DNA from: Pseudohalocynthiibacter aestuariivivens
GTDB taxonomy: Bacteria > Pseudomonadota > Alphaproteobacteria > Rhodobacterales > Rhodobacteraceae
Direction of reading: 5' to 3'
DNA length: 62,083 nucleotides
Assembly: GCF_011040495.1 (NCBI RefSeq)
Contig: NZ_CP049043.1
Coordinates: 1-62,083, forward strand
A program made the position numbers and the translations under genes. Under the pieces are notes generated by a model. The model ran no database searches and had not been told where the DNA came from. It worked only from the letters and a program-made list of their open reading frames with translations. Below, one piece after another: positions 1 to 9,885 of the stretch; positions within the stretch are counted from its first letter, which is position 1, and each line of letters starts with the position of its first letter.

Positions 1-3000
1 CAACCGGGCCGTAGTCTGGTGCACAACACGCTGAAATTCCCCGAGGGCAAGGATCTGCTGGGCATTGACCTGACATGGTTGCGCCCGATCGTCACCCCAG
101 AGGCGGGCTTTAGCAGGGGCAACGAACTGAACGTCTATGCCGAGGTGGATAACGTTCTCTACCGGCTGCTGCCCGAAAACGCCGAGGACCCAATCGCCCG
201 TACCGATGGCGAGTTGAGAGAAACCAAACGCGTGATGTTCCAACTGCCGCCCGCCGCAGTAGGAGAGGTGGGCCGGATCGTGATCGTGAACGGCACCGCC
301 CCCGGTGCAGAGATCAATCCGTTCCGTGCCGAGATCGACAATATCAGCTTTGACGGCAAAGTTCTGGTGACGGACACGGACGGCGACGCCGATGACCTGA
401 ACATCCTGTTCGATGACAAGGGGCAACTCGTCGAGAACGGCGATGGGCTGGCGTCCTTCCTGACAGCCGAACAGACTGGCACCGGCACTGACAGGCACGA
501 GCTGAAAATCGTCAACAACAACGACAACCCGATCAACATCACCGTGCGCATCCCGCAGAACGATTTCCTGACTGTCGGCGCGGCGCAGGGCGCATGGAAA
601 CGCAGCGATGGTCAATTGCTGTCAGACGCGCCGCTGGATATGCGCGACGGGACCACCAGCGAAACGCTGACGATGCGGCTGGTGCCGGGCAGCGAGGCGA
701 TCCTGTCGCTGAGCGCGTCAGTTGATCGCGCTCGGTTGCAAGAGTTGCTGGGCGTTGACGGTATCTCGTTGCTGACGGCCCAGATGGGCGTGGAATACGA
801 TGTCGAGGGCGCACCGCAGAGCTATTCGCAAAAGGCCAACCTCTTTTACATGCTGGACGGTGGCGATGCCTCGGCCATCGACGGCACATTGCAGATTGCC
901 GACACCACCAGCGGGCAGGAACGTCAGATCGTCATCCCGATGCGCGGTGTACTGGCCGATCCTGCCGGGTTCGAGGCCAGCATCGTCAATCCACAGCAAA
1001 ACGGCTGGCTGAGCATCGATGCGACAACCGCGGGTCAGATGACCCTTGGGTTCGCGCCGCGCGGTATCCTTGCCACGCCGGGCAACGTACAGCCGGTATT
1101 GGAGGATAGCGGCATCATCCGGCTGTTCTGGCAGGGCAATCAGATCGGCGAATACGATGTCGAGGGGCGTGGCACCGCCCCGCAGACGATCAATCTGGAC
1201 ACCAACGCGCTGCGCGCTGCGCTGATCACGCAGCTAGAGACGCTGCTGGAACAGGAAGCCGCCGACGAAGTGCCCGAAGAGGACAGCTTTGCCGCGCTGT
1301 TTAACGGGCTGACGGCGGGTCGCTGGGCCGACATCAAGGCCGAGATCGAAAAGCAGGTCAATGCGCTGCTGGCCCCGGCGGGCGAGGGCGGGTTTATCGT
1401 GACACAGGGCGCGGATGGCGACCTGACCTATGCCTTTACCCAAGGCAGCGATGCCAGTGCCAGCCTGCCGGTCGAGCCATCCGACGCCGAAGATGCCGCC
1501 GCCGAAACCGCCCAGACCGTCGATGAGGCGCTGGAAGAGCAAAAGGCGCGGGTGGACGAGCCGAAATCCAAGTTCGACAAGGCTGCCGAACGGTTGAACG
1601 GTATCTATGTTGGTGACGAGGCCGAGCAGGCGCAGCTCTCTGCTCTGGCAGAGAATTTCGGCACGGCGGTTGGCGGCGCGTTGACGTCGGCCAGCGATCT
1701 GAACGAACGGATCGCGGCAGAGCAAACTGAGTTCGAGAACATCGCCGCCGCGATGGAAGGCGATGCGGGCGCATTTGGCAATCTGGCCAGCGGGCTGCGT
1801 GATCTGATGAGTGATCTGGGCAGCACCAGCCTGACGCTGGAGCCGTCGATGACGGAACTGCTGGACAATCAGGTGCGCCTGATAGCGCTGGCCGAGGCTC
1901 AGGTGCAGACAGCACAACAGACCCAGTTGCTTAACCAGATGCGCAACATCACCGATGCGATGAGCGCCAACAATCGCTCCCTGATCCAGAGCCTTTCCGG
2001 CTCGGGGCTGATGCGGGGGACCAGTTTTCTGGCGCGCAGCGGTCTGAGCGATGCGGCAAACAGCGCCATGGGTACGATGATGAGTGGGCTGACCAGCGGT
2101 GGCGGTGGTGGCGGGATCGGTGGCGGGATTGGCGGTATCCTGAGCGGTCTGTCACGCCAGCTTGGCGGCACCCCCGCCGGGACCGAGGTTGCCAGTGCCT
2201 TTTCCGGCATTGTGTCCGAAACCACTGGTTTGCTCAGCAATTCGAACGGCATCTTCAGCCAGATGAAATCAGCGATAGGTAATATCGCCGACGCGCTTGG
2301 CGGCGCGCTTGATCCGCTTGAAACCCAACGAACCCAGAACGCCCTGACCCAGATGCAGGGCCTGATGGGCAACATGCTCAACACCATGCAGGATGTGTCG
2401 AAGCAATCCATCAGCACGCTGGCCGCCACGACGCAGGCCAAGGATCCGCTCGAGGCCGTGGGCGCTCGGGCGATGACGCTGGGCAATGACGTTGTTTTTC
2501 AGGCCGACGAGATGGAGGTGCAGACGCATGCTTTTGAGGCGACGCACGCCCAGATGGCCGACGGGGCACGCAACAGCGCGCAGGGCGGCGAGGCGACCGC
2601 TGACGCCATCGAGGCCAGTATGCGGCCCAATTTCGACGCCAGCACCCAGCAACTGACCGAGATCAGGACGCGCGGCATAAACCTGAATGCGAGTGCGCAG
2701 GAATTGATTAATGCGCTGCCCGGCCTGAGTCAGGGCGGCGGTGCGACAGGTGGTAACGGCGGCAGTTCCGGTGGCGGTGGCGGCGGGCTGTTCGGCGGGC
2801 TGTCGTCCCTGATGCGCAACCTCAGCGGCGCTTTGGGCGAAGTGCAATCACCGATGGCGGCTCTGATGAGCAACTTAGCTGAGATATCAGAGACCGGCGG
2901 CAACCAGATGCAGGCGGCCGGTGGATCGACGTCCGGGTTGGGCGGACTGCTGAACGGTATCGGGTCATTGCTCGGGGATGTCGGCAACAGTGGTCTGTTG

Positions 3001-6000
3001 GCCGGATTGTCCGGCGGTGGCAGTTCCGGTGGGGGTGGCGGCGGTGGCGGCGGTATTCTGCCCTCAGGTTTCATCAATACGGTCATCGAGGCACTCGGTA
3101 TCGAACATTCGCCGACCGCGCCGCCCCCCTCCGGCGGCGGCGGTGGTGGACTGGCGGGCATCACCGGCCGGTTGCTTGGTAACGTTTCCAAACTGCTGGA
3201 CGGTGCCCTGAGCGGCGAACGCAATCCGCTGAACCCATTGTCAGTGCCGACGCAGGAAATGCGCGACACGATGCAGGGCGTGTTCAGCAAGATGCAGACC
3301 ATGACCGACAGCCTTGGGGGTCTGCTGGACGGCGAACGCCCGCCATCGCCATTCTTTGAGGCGCTGTCCGGGGCCAAGGAGGATGCCGCGACCGGACAGG
3401 CGTGGTTCGTGGAGGCCGAACAGGCCAACACCAGCCTGAGCGCGACGATGGGAGGACTGTTCAAGGGGCTACTGGGCGGCGGCAGTTTGGACAAGTTGAG
3501 CAACAGCATTGCCGGCGGCTTCGACCTTAACAGCGAAACATTGACCAGAATGGGCGAAATATTCAGCCAGATCGAGTCCGACGGCAACGGTATGCTGGAT
3601 CTGCTGGCCCGCGCCGAGACTGATCCTGCGGCAATGCGGGATTTCGGCCGCAAGGTGGTGGATGCCGATACCGCATGGGGTCGCACCGAGGCGGAACTGG
3701 GCCTGACCGAAGCGCAGCTGAACAACGCCAAGAACACCGCCGAGGCGGCGGGTGCGGGTGCGGGCGGCGCACTGGGCGCGCTGGAGGGCGCGATCACCGG
3801 CACACTGAGCGAGATCGGCGCACAAGGCGCGCTGCTGGGCGGGGCGCTGGACGACATTCTGGCCCTCGCGCAGAGCATCACCGAGCTGGACCCCGGCGAT
3901 GCAGCCGGGGCCGAGGCGCTGCGCGGCGAGCTGACCGAAAAGATCGCCACCGCCAAGGCCGAGGCTGAAATGACCCGTGAAAAGGTCGAGACTGCCAAGG
4001 AAGAAACCGAAGAGCCGCTGAAGGATATCGTCGACGAGGTGGCCGAGATCACCGATGCGACCCGGCTGGGATTTGCCAGCTTTGACTTTACTCCGGTCAA
4101 TCCGGGGCCTGATCTGGAGTTGAACACGCTGCTGCGCGATGATGTGAACGACATCCTGACGCCCGCCCAGCAACGGTTCCGGCTGGATGCGCTGTTTAAC
4201 GCTGACCGGATCGCGGATCGGGTGGTGATCGACACCGGCGCGCTGTTTGACGCGCTGAAGAAACCATCGCGCGAGGACGGGTTCGACCCGATCAAAACCT
4301 TTGCCGAAACGATCGCCTGGACCTACGCGCACGAAATCGCACACACGCTGGGCCTGCCGGACCTGTATGATTTCACCACTGGCGTCCCGCTGGAGGGCGC
4401 GGGCATCATGGGGCTGCGCAATAATTTCGAACAAACAACGGCACATCAGGGCGTGGTGCAACTTGCCTCTGACAATCCCGAGGTGTCCGCAACCGCCGAT
4501 GTGCCTGCAGTACTGGACATGCTGCGCACCGCCCGCGCGGCTGGCGTGCTGGCCGAGGACGAGGCGGGCAACCGCGACTATCTGCTGGCACCGCCGATTG
4601 GAGCATTGCCCCTGCGCGACACCGGCTGGAGCGTGCTGGGCAATGTCACGCAAGACGCCAATGGTGCGCTTGATCTGGTCGAGACGGGGATCAGCCGTAC
4701 GACGGCCTATCGCGCGCTCACAGTGCCTGCGGGCGCTACCGAATTCACCTTTACCATCCGGTCCAATCTGGGCACGGCAGAGCGCGCACCGCCCGATGCG
4801 TTCGAGGTGGCTCTGCTGCGCAACAACGGCACGCCGCTGACCCGGCTGGGTGATCTGAGCAACACCGATGCGGCATTGAACCTGCAAGGCACGGGCCAAT
4901 TGCGCGTGGCAAGCGGGCTGAGCGTGGTGGATCGCGGCACCGACGCGGACGGGTTCGCGGTGCGCGAAGTCACGGTCGATCTGGCCGCCATCGGCACCCC
5001 TGCCGCCTTTGCCCTGTCGCTTGATCTGCTGGGTTTTGGCGCAATCGCGTCACGGGTGCTGATCGAGGATATCACCTTTGACGTGCCGAGCGCGCTGAAC
5101 AACACCGCGCCAGTGCTAACCGGTGGCAGCAGCGTCACGGTGGACGAGGACGGGTCGGCCCTGATCGATTTGCGCCCGCTGGTCGTGGATGCCGAAGGCG
5201 ACCCGCTGACATTCGAGATCACGCAGCAGCCAGCAAACGGGACACTGGTGGCGGTCGAGCCGGGCGTCTGGCGTTACACGCCGACGGCCAATTTCAATGG
5301 CGCGGACAGTCTGCGCTTTACCGCCAGCGACGGGGTATTCCGTCCACTGCCCGCGTTGCTGCGCCTGATCGTGCGGCCGCAAAACGACGCGCCCGCTCTG
5401 GCCGGGACCGCGACGGCGACGGTGCGCGAAGGTGACACGCTGATGATGCAGATCACCGGCACCGACCCGGATGGCGATCCGCTGACATACACGCTGGAAG
5501 GCGCGCCGGCAGGGGCCGCGCTGACCGCGACCGGCGCGCTGAGCTGGGCCGCGCTGGACGGGCCGGCGACACAGATATTCCGCATCCTCGCCGATGACGG
5601 GCAGGGCGGCACCGCCCGGCAGACGCTGACGGTGAATGTACAGAACGCACCGCCGGTTCTGACCCTCACCGCCCCGGCCACGAGCGTGGTCGAAACCGAG
5701 GCCCACGTGGCGATTGCAGCTACCGATCCCGGCAATGACGTGATTGGCCCGCTCACGATAAACTGGGGGGATGGCACCACCGAAGTTCTGGCCGCAGGCG
5801 CGACCGCCGCCAGCCATCGCTACATGCAGCTGGGCCAGTTCACCGTTACCCTGACGGGCAGCGATGATGACGGGGCCGAGGCAACCACTGCTCAGATGAT
5901 CGAGGTGGTGACACCCGGCCTGCGCGTGACGCAGGTCACATCGGGCGCGTGGGGCGTGAATGTGCGGTTCAACGAGGTCGTGGATACCGGCCTGCCGAAC

Positions 6001-7644
6001 CCCTACCGTCTGGATGCCCGACCCGGTGAGCCGGTCGATGTGATCCTGCTGGATGCCGAGGACAACCCGGTGCGCGGCAGCCTTGTGCCGGATGCCGATG
6101 CGCGCGGCTTTACCTTCCTCGCCAGTGGCGGCGCTCTGCCGCCGGGTGAATACCGGCTGCGTCTGACGGCGGACGATCTGGGGTGGCGCAGCCGCTGGGA
6201 CGTGCTGGAAGCCGGACCCCAAGGCTATGAAGAGCGCATTATCACCATCACCGAGGCCCCGGTCACGCTGACGGTGCAGGGCGCGGTGCAGACAGCCGGT
6301 CAGGCGCTGGGTGTGCGCGGTGCAGGTCTGGGTGTGACGATGACGCAATCGGGCGGGTTGCGCTCGATGTTGGTGCAGGTCAGCTGGGACGCCGATGTGA
6401 TGCAGGTCAGCGGGATGGTATCGCGTCTGGCGGGGGCGCAGGTGTCGCGGGTCGATTCCGGTGCCACGCCGGGACAGGCAACCTACCGGATCGCGTTCGA
6501 CACGGCACCAAAGGCCGGCACGATCGAGATCGCGCGCCTGATGGGGCAAATGAATGCCGCAGCCGCATATGGCACCTCGGGCGCGCCGCTACGGATGCGC
6601 GTGGCCGAAATCAACGGCGTCGCCACTGCCGATCCGAACGCACCCGCGCCCTTTGCCGGACCACAGGTGCGCAGCCTTTTTGCCCGTGCGGCCCCGGCCC
6701 CGGCGTCGTCAGAGGCCCGCGCGCTGTCACTGGTGGCGCAACGCGGCGATGCGGATGGCGACGGATCGGTTTCCGCCGCCGATCTGGCCCGTTTTGCGGC
6801 CCTGCCCGAAGACACGCTGGAAGGGCTGAACGCCTGGGCCTTTATCGACCCCAACCTGCTGCGCCCCTTGCCGAACGATCCTGTCAACGGTGGGACCGAT
6901 CCAGAAGACGACACCCCGCTGGCCGCGCGCCTGCGTGCGGGGCAGGGTGGTAATGCCGCCGACCTTCTGTTCGCCACCATTACGGGCGGTACAACGGCAA
7001 ACAATGCGCTGGCATTGATCAACGCAGCGCAGGACGCAACGACCAGCGGGCGCGACAATCAGCTGCTCTATCTGCGGTACACGCAGCCGGTTCCGCTGTG
7101 TCTGATCCCCGAGGAAATGGCCGATGATCCGGGTGCCGCTGCCCGCGCGGCGCGCGCCGGACTGTGCTTTGACGGATTGCCTGCCGATCTGGCGGATGCC
7201 GATCAGGTCTGGCGGCTGAACGGTCTTACACCCGCAGCGCCCGAGACCCATGGCGATGTGACGCAAGCGGCCAATGGCGAGGTCTGTATCGTCGGCACCG
7301 CACCGGAAGGTGCTGAGGCAGGCGATACCTATCGCTTTGCGCCGCTAGACAAAGGGGCAGAAACCCCTGCCGCCGCTGCCGTTCCCGGCGACCTGCCTGC
7401 GCAGCATCGCATGTGCTTTGACGAGATGGGTGCCACCGGCACCGTGCCTGTGCCGCCGCAAGAGGACGCCGCGCTGAGCATCACGCCGGTGGACGATACG
7501 ATGTCGCCCTTTACCGCGTTGGCGATGCTGAGTGCCGCAGTACCGACACGCGCGGCCAGTGCGCGTACGAAGAACGGTCAAACTCGTGCGCGGCATGCTA
7601 TCCTTTTCTCTGATATGAACGAATCAGATCAGGGCGCAGAATGA
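1..7644 (+). CDS. Giant multidomain secreted/surface protein, 3' part (5' end outside window)
   Basis: The frame is open from base 1 and ends at TGA 7642-7644, giving 2547 visible residues. A GTG at 19 is available, but the gene most likely starts upstream, so this is a partial. The N-terminal third is beta-rich. A charged, coiled-coil-prone stretch follows (about residues 490-600), then a long Gln/Met/Gly-rich region with poly-Gly linkers (about 690-1060). Around residue 1444 is HEIAHTLGLPDLYD, close to the M6 metalloprotease zinc signature, with a possible Met-turn at residue 1470. Then come two cadherin-like repeats (about 1700-1880), a PKD-like domain, a cohesin-like beta-sandwich (about 2085-2210) and a dockerin-like calcium loop with DADGDGSVSAADL (about 2248). 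The stop overlaps the next start (ATGA), so it is co-transcribed with the export-type genes downstream. Function is inferred as a large extracellular or surface protein, possibly proteolytic. Any N-terminal sorting motif lies outside the window. Confidence 0.85.
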   Translation, partial: QPGRSLVHNTLKFPEGKDLLGIDLTWLRPIVTPEAGFSRGNELNVYAEVDNVLYRLLPENAEDPIARTDGELRETKRVMFQLPPAAVGEVGRIVIVNGTAPGAEINPFRAEIDNISFDGKVLVTDTDGDADDLNILFDDKGQLVENGDGLASFLTAEQTGTGTDRHELKIVNNNDNPINITVRIPQNDFLTVGAAQGAWKRSDGQLLSDAPLDMRDGTTSETLTMRLVPGSEAILSLSASVDRARLQELLGVDGISLLTAQMGVEYDVEGAPQSYSQKANLFYMLDGGDASAIDGTLQIADTTSGQERQIVIPMRGVLADPAGFEASIVNPQQNGWLSIDATTAGQMTLGFAPRGILATPGNVQPVLEDSGIIRLFWQGNQIGEYDVEGRGTAPQTINLDTNALRAALITQLETLLEQEAADEVPEEDSFAALFNGLTAGRWADIKAEIEKQVNALLAPAGEGGFIVTQGADGDLTYAFTQGSDASASLPVEPSDAEDAAAETAQTVDEALEEQKARVDEPKSKFDKAAERLNGIYVGDEAEQAQLSALAENFGTAVGGALTSASDLNERIAAEQTEFENIAAAMEGDAGAFGNLASGLRDLMSDLGSTSLTLEPSMTELLDNQVRLIALAEAQVQTAQQTQLLNQMRNITDAMSANNRSLIQSLSGSGLMRGTSFLARSGLSDAANSAMGTMMSGLTSGGGGGGIGGGIGGILSGLSRQLGGTPAGTEVASAFSGIVSETTGLLSNSNGIFSQMKSAIGNIADALGGALDPLETQRTQNALTQMQGLMGNMLNTMQDVSKQSISTLAATTQAKDPLEAVGARAMTLGNDVVFQADEMEVQTHAFEATHAQMADGARNSAQGGEATADAIEASMRPNFDASTQQLTEIRTRGINLNASAQELINALPGLSQGGGATGGNGGSSGGGGGGLFGGLSSLMRNLSGALGEVQSPMAALMSNLAEISETGGNQMQAAGGSTSGLGGLLNGIGSLLGDVGNSGLLAGLSGGGSSGGGGGGGGGILPSGFINTVIEALGIEHSPTAPPPSGGGGGGLAGITGRLLGNVSKLLDGALSGERNPLNPLSVPTQEMRDTMQGVFSKMQTMTDSLGGLLDGERPPSPFFEALSGAKEDAATGQAWFVEAEQANTSLSATMGGLFKGLLGGGSLDKLSNSIAGGFDLNSETLTRMGEIFSQIESDGNGMLDLLARAETDPAAMRDFGRKVVDADTAWGRTEAELGLTEAQLNNAKNTAEAAGAGAGGALGALEGAITGTLSEIGAQGALLGGALDDILALAQSITELDPGDAAGAEALRGELTEKIATAKAEAEMTREKVETAKEETEEPLKDIVDEVAEITDATRLGFASFDFTPVNPGPDLELNTLLRDDVNDILTPAQQRFRLDALFNADRIADRVVIDTGALFDALKKPSREDGFDPIKTFAETIAWTYAHEIAHTLGLPDLYDFTTGVPLEGAGIMGLRNNFEQTTAHQGVVQLASDNPEVSATADVPAVLDMLRTARAAGVLAEDEAGNRDYLLAPPIGALPLRDTGWSVLGNVTQDANGALDLVETGISRTTAYRALTVPAGATEFTFTIRSNLGTAERAPPDAFEVALLRNNGTPLTRLGDLSNTDAALNLQGTGQLRVASGLSVVDRGTDADGFAVREVTVDLAAIGTPAAFALSLDLLGFGAIASRVLIEDITFDVPSALNNTAPVLTGGSSVTVDEDGSALIDLRPLVVDAEGDPLTFEITQQPANGTLVAVEPGVWRYTPTANFNGADSLRFTASDGVFRPLPALLRLIVRPQNDAPALAGTATATVREGDTLMMQITGTDPDGDPLTYTLEGAPAGAALTATGALSWAALDGPATQIFRILADDGQGGTARQTLTVNVQNAPPVLTLTAPATSVVETEAHVAIAATDPGNDVIGPLTINWGDGTTEVLAAGATAASHRYMQLGQFTVTLTGSDDDGAEATTAQMIEVVTPGLRVTQVTSGAWGVNVRFNEVVDTGLPNPYRLDARPGEPVDVILLDAEDNPVRGSLVPDADARGFTFLASGGALPPGEYRLRLTADDLGWRSRWDVLEAGPQGYEERIITITEAPVTLTVQGAVQTAGQALGVRGAGLGVTMTQSGGLRSMLVQVSWDADVMQVSGMVSRLAGAQVSRVDSGATPGQATYRIAFDTAPKAGTIEIARLMGQMNAAAAYGTSGAPLRMRVAEINGVATADPNAPAPFAGPQVRSLFARAAPAPASSEARALSLVAQRGDADGDGSVSAADLARFAALPEDTLEGLNAWAFIDPNLLRPLPNDPVNGGTDPEDDTPLAARLRAGQGGNAADLLFATITGGTTANNALALINAAQDATTSGRDNQLLYLRYTQPVPLCLIPEEMADDPGAAARAARAGLCFDGLPADLADADQVWRLNGLTPAAPETHGDVTQAANGEVCIVGTAPEGAEAGDTYRFAPLDKGAETPAAAAVPGDLPAQHRMCFDEMGATGTVPVPPQEDAALSITPVDDTMSPFTALAMLSAAVPTRAASARTKNGQTRARHAILFSDMNESDQGAE
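6736..6846 (+). other. Dockerin-like calcium-binding segment in the left giant protein
   Basis: The translation reads GDADGDGSVSAADLARF, a DxDxDGxxxxxD loop followed by a helix, as in type I dockerins. Only one clear loop is visible; the second half is degenerate. It directly follows a beta-sandwich (about 6250-6630) that resembles a cohesin domain. In cellulosome-type systems dockerins bind cohesins. Here the pairing is only suggested by adjacency. Confidence 0.5.
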
Positions 7645-7985
7645 CCCAGAAGAACGGCGAGAAATCCACCAAGACAAAACCGGCCAAGGCCGCGAAACCG
7701 GCACCGACACCCGAGCCAGAACCTGCCGCGCCCGAACGGCGGGTCAAGCTGGATACCAGCCGGATGAAGAGTTCTTATTGCAATGTCTGCAATGCCACCT
7801 CGACCCGCGAGGAAGTGGTCATCAACTTTGGCCTGAACCAAAGCTGGGATCGCTCGGATGGCGATCTGGAGATCGAGATCGCGCACCGGGTCATCCTGAG
7901 CCCTCATGCCGCAGGCAAACTGCGCGAGGTTCTGAACGAACTGATCGACGAATACGAGGGACGTTACGGTTCCTTGAAGGACTGA
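7641..7985 (+). CDS. DUF3467 family protein
   Basis: This 114-residue protein starts at an ATG that overlaps the previous stop (ATGA). The first 35 residues are Lys/Pro/Ala-rich and probably disordered. The rest (about 45-114) has the DUF3467 layout: a short strand entry (SYCNVCNATSTREEVVINFG) and a C-terminal helix (SPHAAGKLREVLNELIDEYE). DUF3467 has no established biochemical function. There is no signal peptide or membrane segment, so it is cytosolic. It lies between a giant exported-type protein and two HlyD-type fusions, so a chaperone or adaptor role for the giant protein is an inference only. Two Cys (CNVC) are spaced like half a metal knuckle. Confidence 0.8.
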   Translation: MTQKNGEKSTKTKPAKAAKPAPTPEPEPAAPERRVKLDTSRMKSSYCNVCNATSTREEVVINFGLNQSWDRSDGDLEIEIAHRVILSPHAAGKLREVLNELIDEYEGRYGSLKD

Positions 7986-7992
7986 TCACAGT

Positions 7993-9885
7993 TTGGAAGG
8001 GCGGGGCACATCCCAAGGCGCTGCGACAGAGCAGGAACAGACGCAGACTGACGACGGCATTCAGACGCCGGTCGTATCCACCCCTGTTGACCCTTGGCGT
8101 GCCTTTCTCGATCCGACCGACGGCGCCGCCTATCTGAGTGGCTGGCTGGCGATTGCCGCCGATCGGATCGCGGGGGCCAAGGCGGGGGTGCTGTTTCTGC
8201 GGGGTGATGGCGCGCGGCTGGGCGTCGCCGCGCTGTGGCAGGTGGCCGAGGATCAGACCGATGCCTATGTGACGCTGGCCGAGGCGATGCTGCGCAAGCC
8301 CGAGCCGCTGTTGCAACGCGGCGAAGACCGCACATTGCTGGGCTATCCCATCGACAGTGGCGGCACGGTGCAGGGCATTCTGGTGCTGTCGCTGGCGAAA
8401 CATCCCGATGGCGCAGCGATGCGCACCCTGATGCGCGAGTTGCATTGGTCCTGCGGCTGGATCGAGGCCCGGCTGATGCAGGGACAGGCCGCGCTGGGAC
8501 GCAAACAGGCCAGCAGCGCGCAATTGCTGACCGGGCTTCTGGCCGCCTGCGACGCGCACGAGCGGTTCGACGGCGCGGCGCTGGCACTGGTCAACACTAT
8601 TCCTGATCTCACCGGGTTCGACATCGCCGCCGTGGGGATGCTGCGGCGCGGGCGTGTCCGGCTAGAGGCGCTGAGCCGGGTCGCCGCCTTTGGTAAAAAG
8701 ACCGAAGCCGTCGCCGCCTACGAGGCTGCGATGGACGAGGCGCTGGCACAGGCGGATACTGTCGCGTGGCCTGCGCGCGAAGACGGCCGCCAGATGATCG
8801 ATGCGGCGCATCGGACGCTGGCGCGTGATCTGGGGGCTGGCGCGTTGATTTCTGCGCCGCTGCTGGTACGCGGGCAGGCGGTCGGCGTGCTGCTGCTGGA
8901 GCGCCGCCGCGAGGGTGACGAGGCCGTGGCACTGGCGGCTGGCACGCAGGACGAACTGCGTCTGATGGCTGCTGCCCTTGCCCCGTTGCTAAAGGCCAAA
9001 TATGACGAGCGCCGCCTGTTATCGGGACGGTTGCGCGACTGGGCCGGTCGAGGGCTGAGCGCAGTCTTTGGCCGCCGTCCCGCGATCACACTGGGCGCGA
9101 TTGCTGTGGTTCTGGTTCTGGCGCTGCCGCTGCTGATCCAGACCGATCTGCGGGTGCGCGCCGATGCCACTGTCGAAGGCGCAGAGCAACAGGCCGCCGT
9201 CGCCCCGGTCGATGGTTTTCTGGCAGAGGCCCCGGCGCGCGCCGGTCAGCAGGTGACAGCGGGCGACCTGCTGGCGCGGCTCGATTCCCGCGATCTGGAG
9301 CTGGAGGCAGCCGCCGCAACCGCGCGGATCGCCGAAGCACGGCAAAGTCTGCGCGAGGCGCTGGCCGAGGGTGACCGCGCCGCCGCTGCCGTCGCCAATG
9401 CCGACCTGAGCGAGGCATTGGCCGCCGCCGACCTGACCAACGCACGGCTGGCGCGGCTGACCGTGACCGCCCCCATCGACGGGCTGATCGTGTCGGGTGA
9501 TCTGAGCCAGCGCATCGGCGCACCGATCAGCCGGGGTGATACACTGTTCGAGGTGGCGCGACAGGATGGCTGGCGGTTGCGCATTGATGTCAGCGAATAT
9601 GATCTGGGGCTGGTGCAGCCGGGGCAGGCAGGTCGCGCCGTACTGGCCGGGCTGCCGGACGATCCGGTGCCATTTACCGTACAATCCATCGCTGCCGTGT
9701 CGGACCCCGGTGAAGGCGAGAACCGGTTTCGCGTCGAAGCATTGGTATCGGACCCACCTGCCGGGCTACGCCCCGGATTACAGGGCGTGGCCAAGATCGA
9801 GGCGGGCGAGACCAGCCTCGCCAGTGCGTGGCTGCGTGGCACGATCGTGCGGGTCAAACTGCTGTTGTGGCGCTGGGTGCCCTGA
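7993..9885 (+). CDS. GAF-GAF-TM-HlyD membrane fusion protein
   Basis: The protein is 630 residues from a TTG start at 7993. A GAAGGA lies upstream and the intergenic gap is 7 bases. No ATG or GTG is better placed. Residues about 30-150 and 185-330 look like two GAF-type sensor domains. A single transmembrane helix follows (about 360-382, IAVVLVLALPLLIQ). The C-terminal half has the HlyD/RND adaptor plan: a lipoyl-type half motif (VAPVDGFL, RAGQQVTAGDLLARLD), an Ala/Glu-rich alpha-hairpin (about 425-480), a second lipoyl half (TVTAPIDGLIVSGD) and a beta-barrel. Ordinary HlyD proteins lack cytoplasmic GAF domains, so this is an unusual sensor-adaptor fusion. Its stop overlaps the next start (TGATG). 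Likely role: an inner-membrane-anchored periplasmic adaptor of an export apparatus whose activity could respond to a cytosolic ligand. Confidence 0.82.
   Translation: MEGRGTSQGAATEQEQTQTDDGIQTPVVSTPVDPWRAFLDPTDGAAYLSGWLAIAADRIAGAKAGVLFLRGDGARLGVAALWQVAEDQTDAYVTLAEAMLRKPEPLLQRGEDRTLLGYPIDSGGTVQGILVLSLAKHPDGAAMRTLMRELHWSCGWIEARLMQGQAALGRKQASSAQLLTGLLAACDAHERFDGAALALVNTIPDLTGFDIAAVGMLRRGRVRLEALSRVAAFGKKTEAVAAYEAAMDEALAQADTVAWPAREDGRQMIDAAHRTLARDLGAGALISAPLLVRGQAVGVLLLERRREGDEAVALAAGTQDELRLMAAALAPLLKAKYDERRLLSGRLRDWAGRGLSAVFGRRPAITLGAIAVVLVLALPLLIQTDLRVRADATVEGAEQQAAVAPVDGFLAEAPARAGQQVTAGDLLARLDSRDLELEAAAATARIAEARQSLREALAEGDRAAAAVANADLSEALAAADLTNARLARLTVTAPIDGLIVSGDLSQRIGAPISRGDTLFEVARQDGWRLRIDVSEYDLGLVQPGQAGRAVLAGLPDDPVPFTVQSIAAVSDPGEGENRFRVEALVSDPPAGLRPGLQGVAKIEAGETSLASAWLRGTIVRVKLLLWRWVP

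Noticed and set aside
2095..3160. GGC/GGT-rich tracts that could look like phase-variable microsatellites
   Set aside because: They encode poly-Gly linkers in frame with irregular units; no long pure repeat was seen that would favour slippage.
2730..4295. 521-codon minus-strand frame rich in Ser/Pro
   Set aside because: It is the antisense of the Gly-rich and coiled regions of the left giant protein. The plus frame carries real domain signatures.
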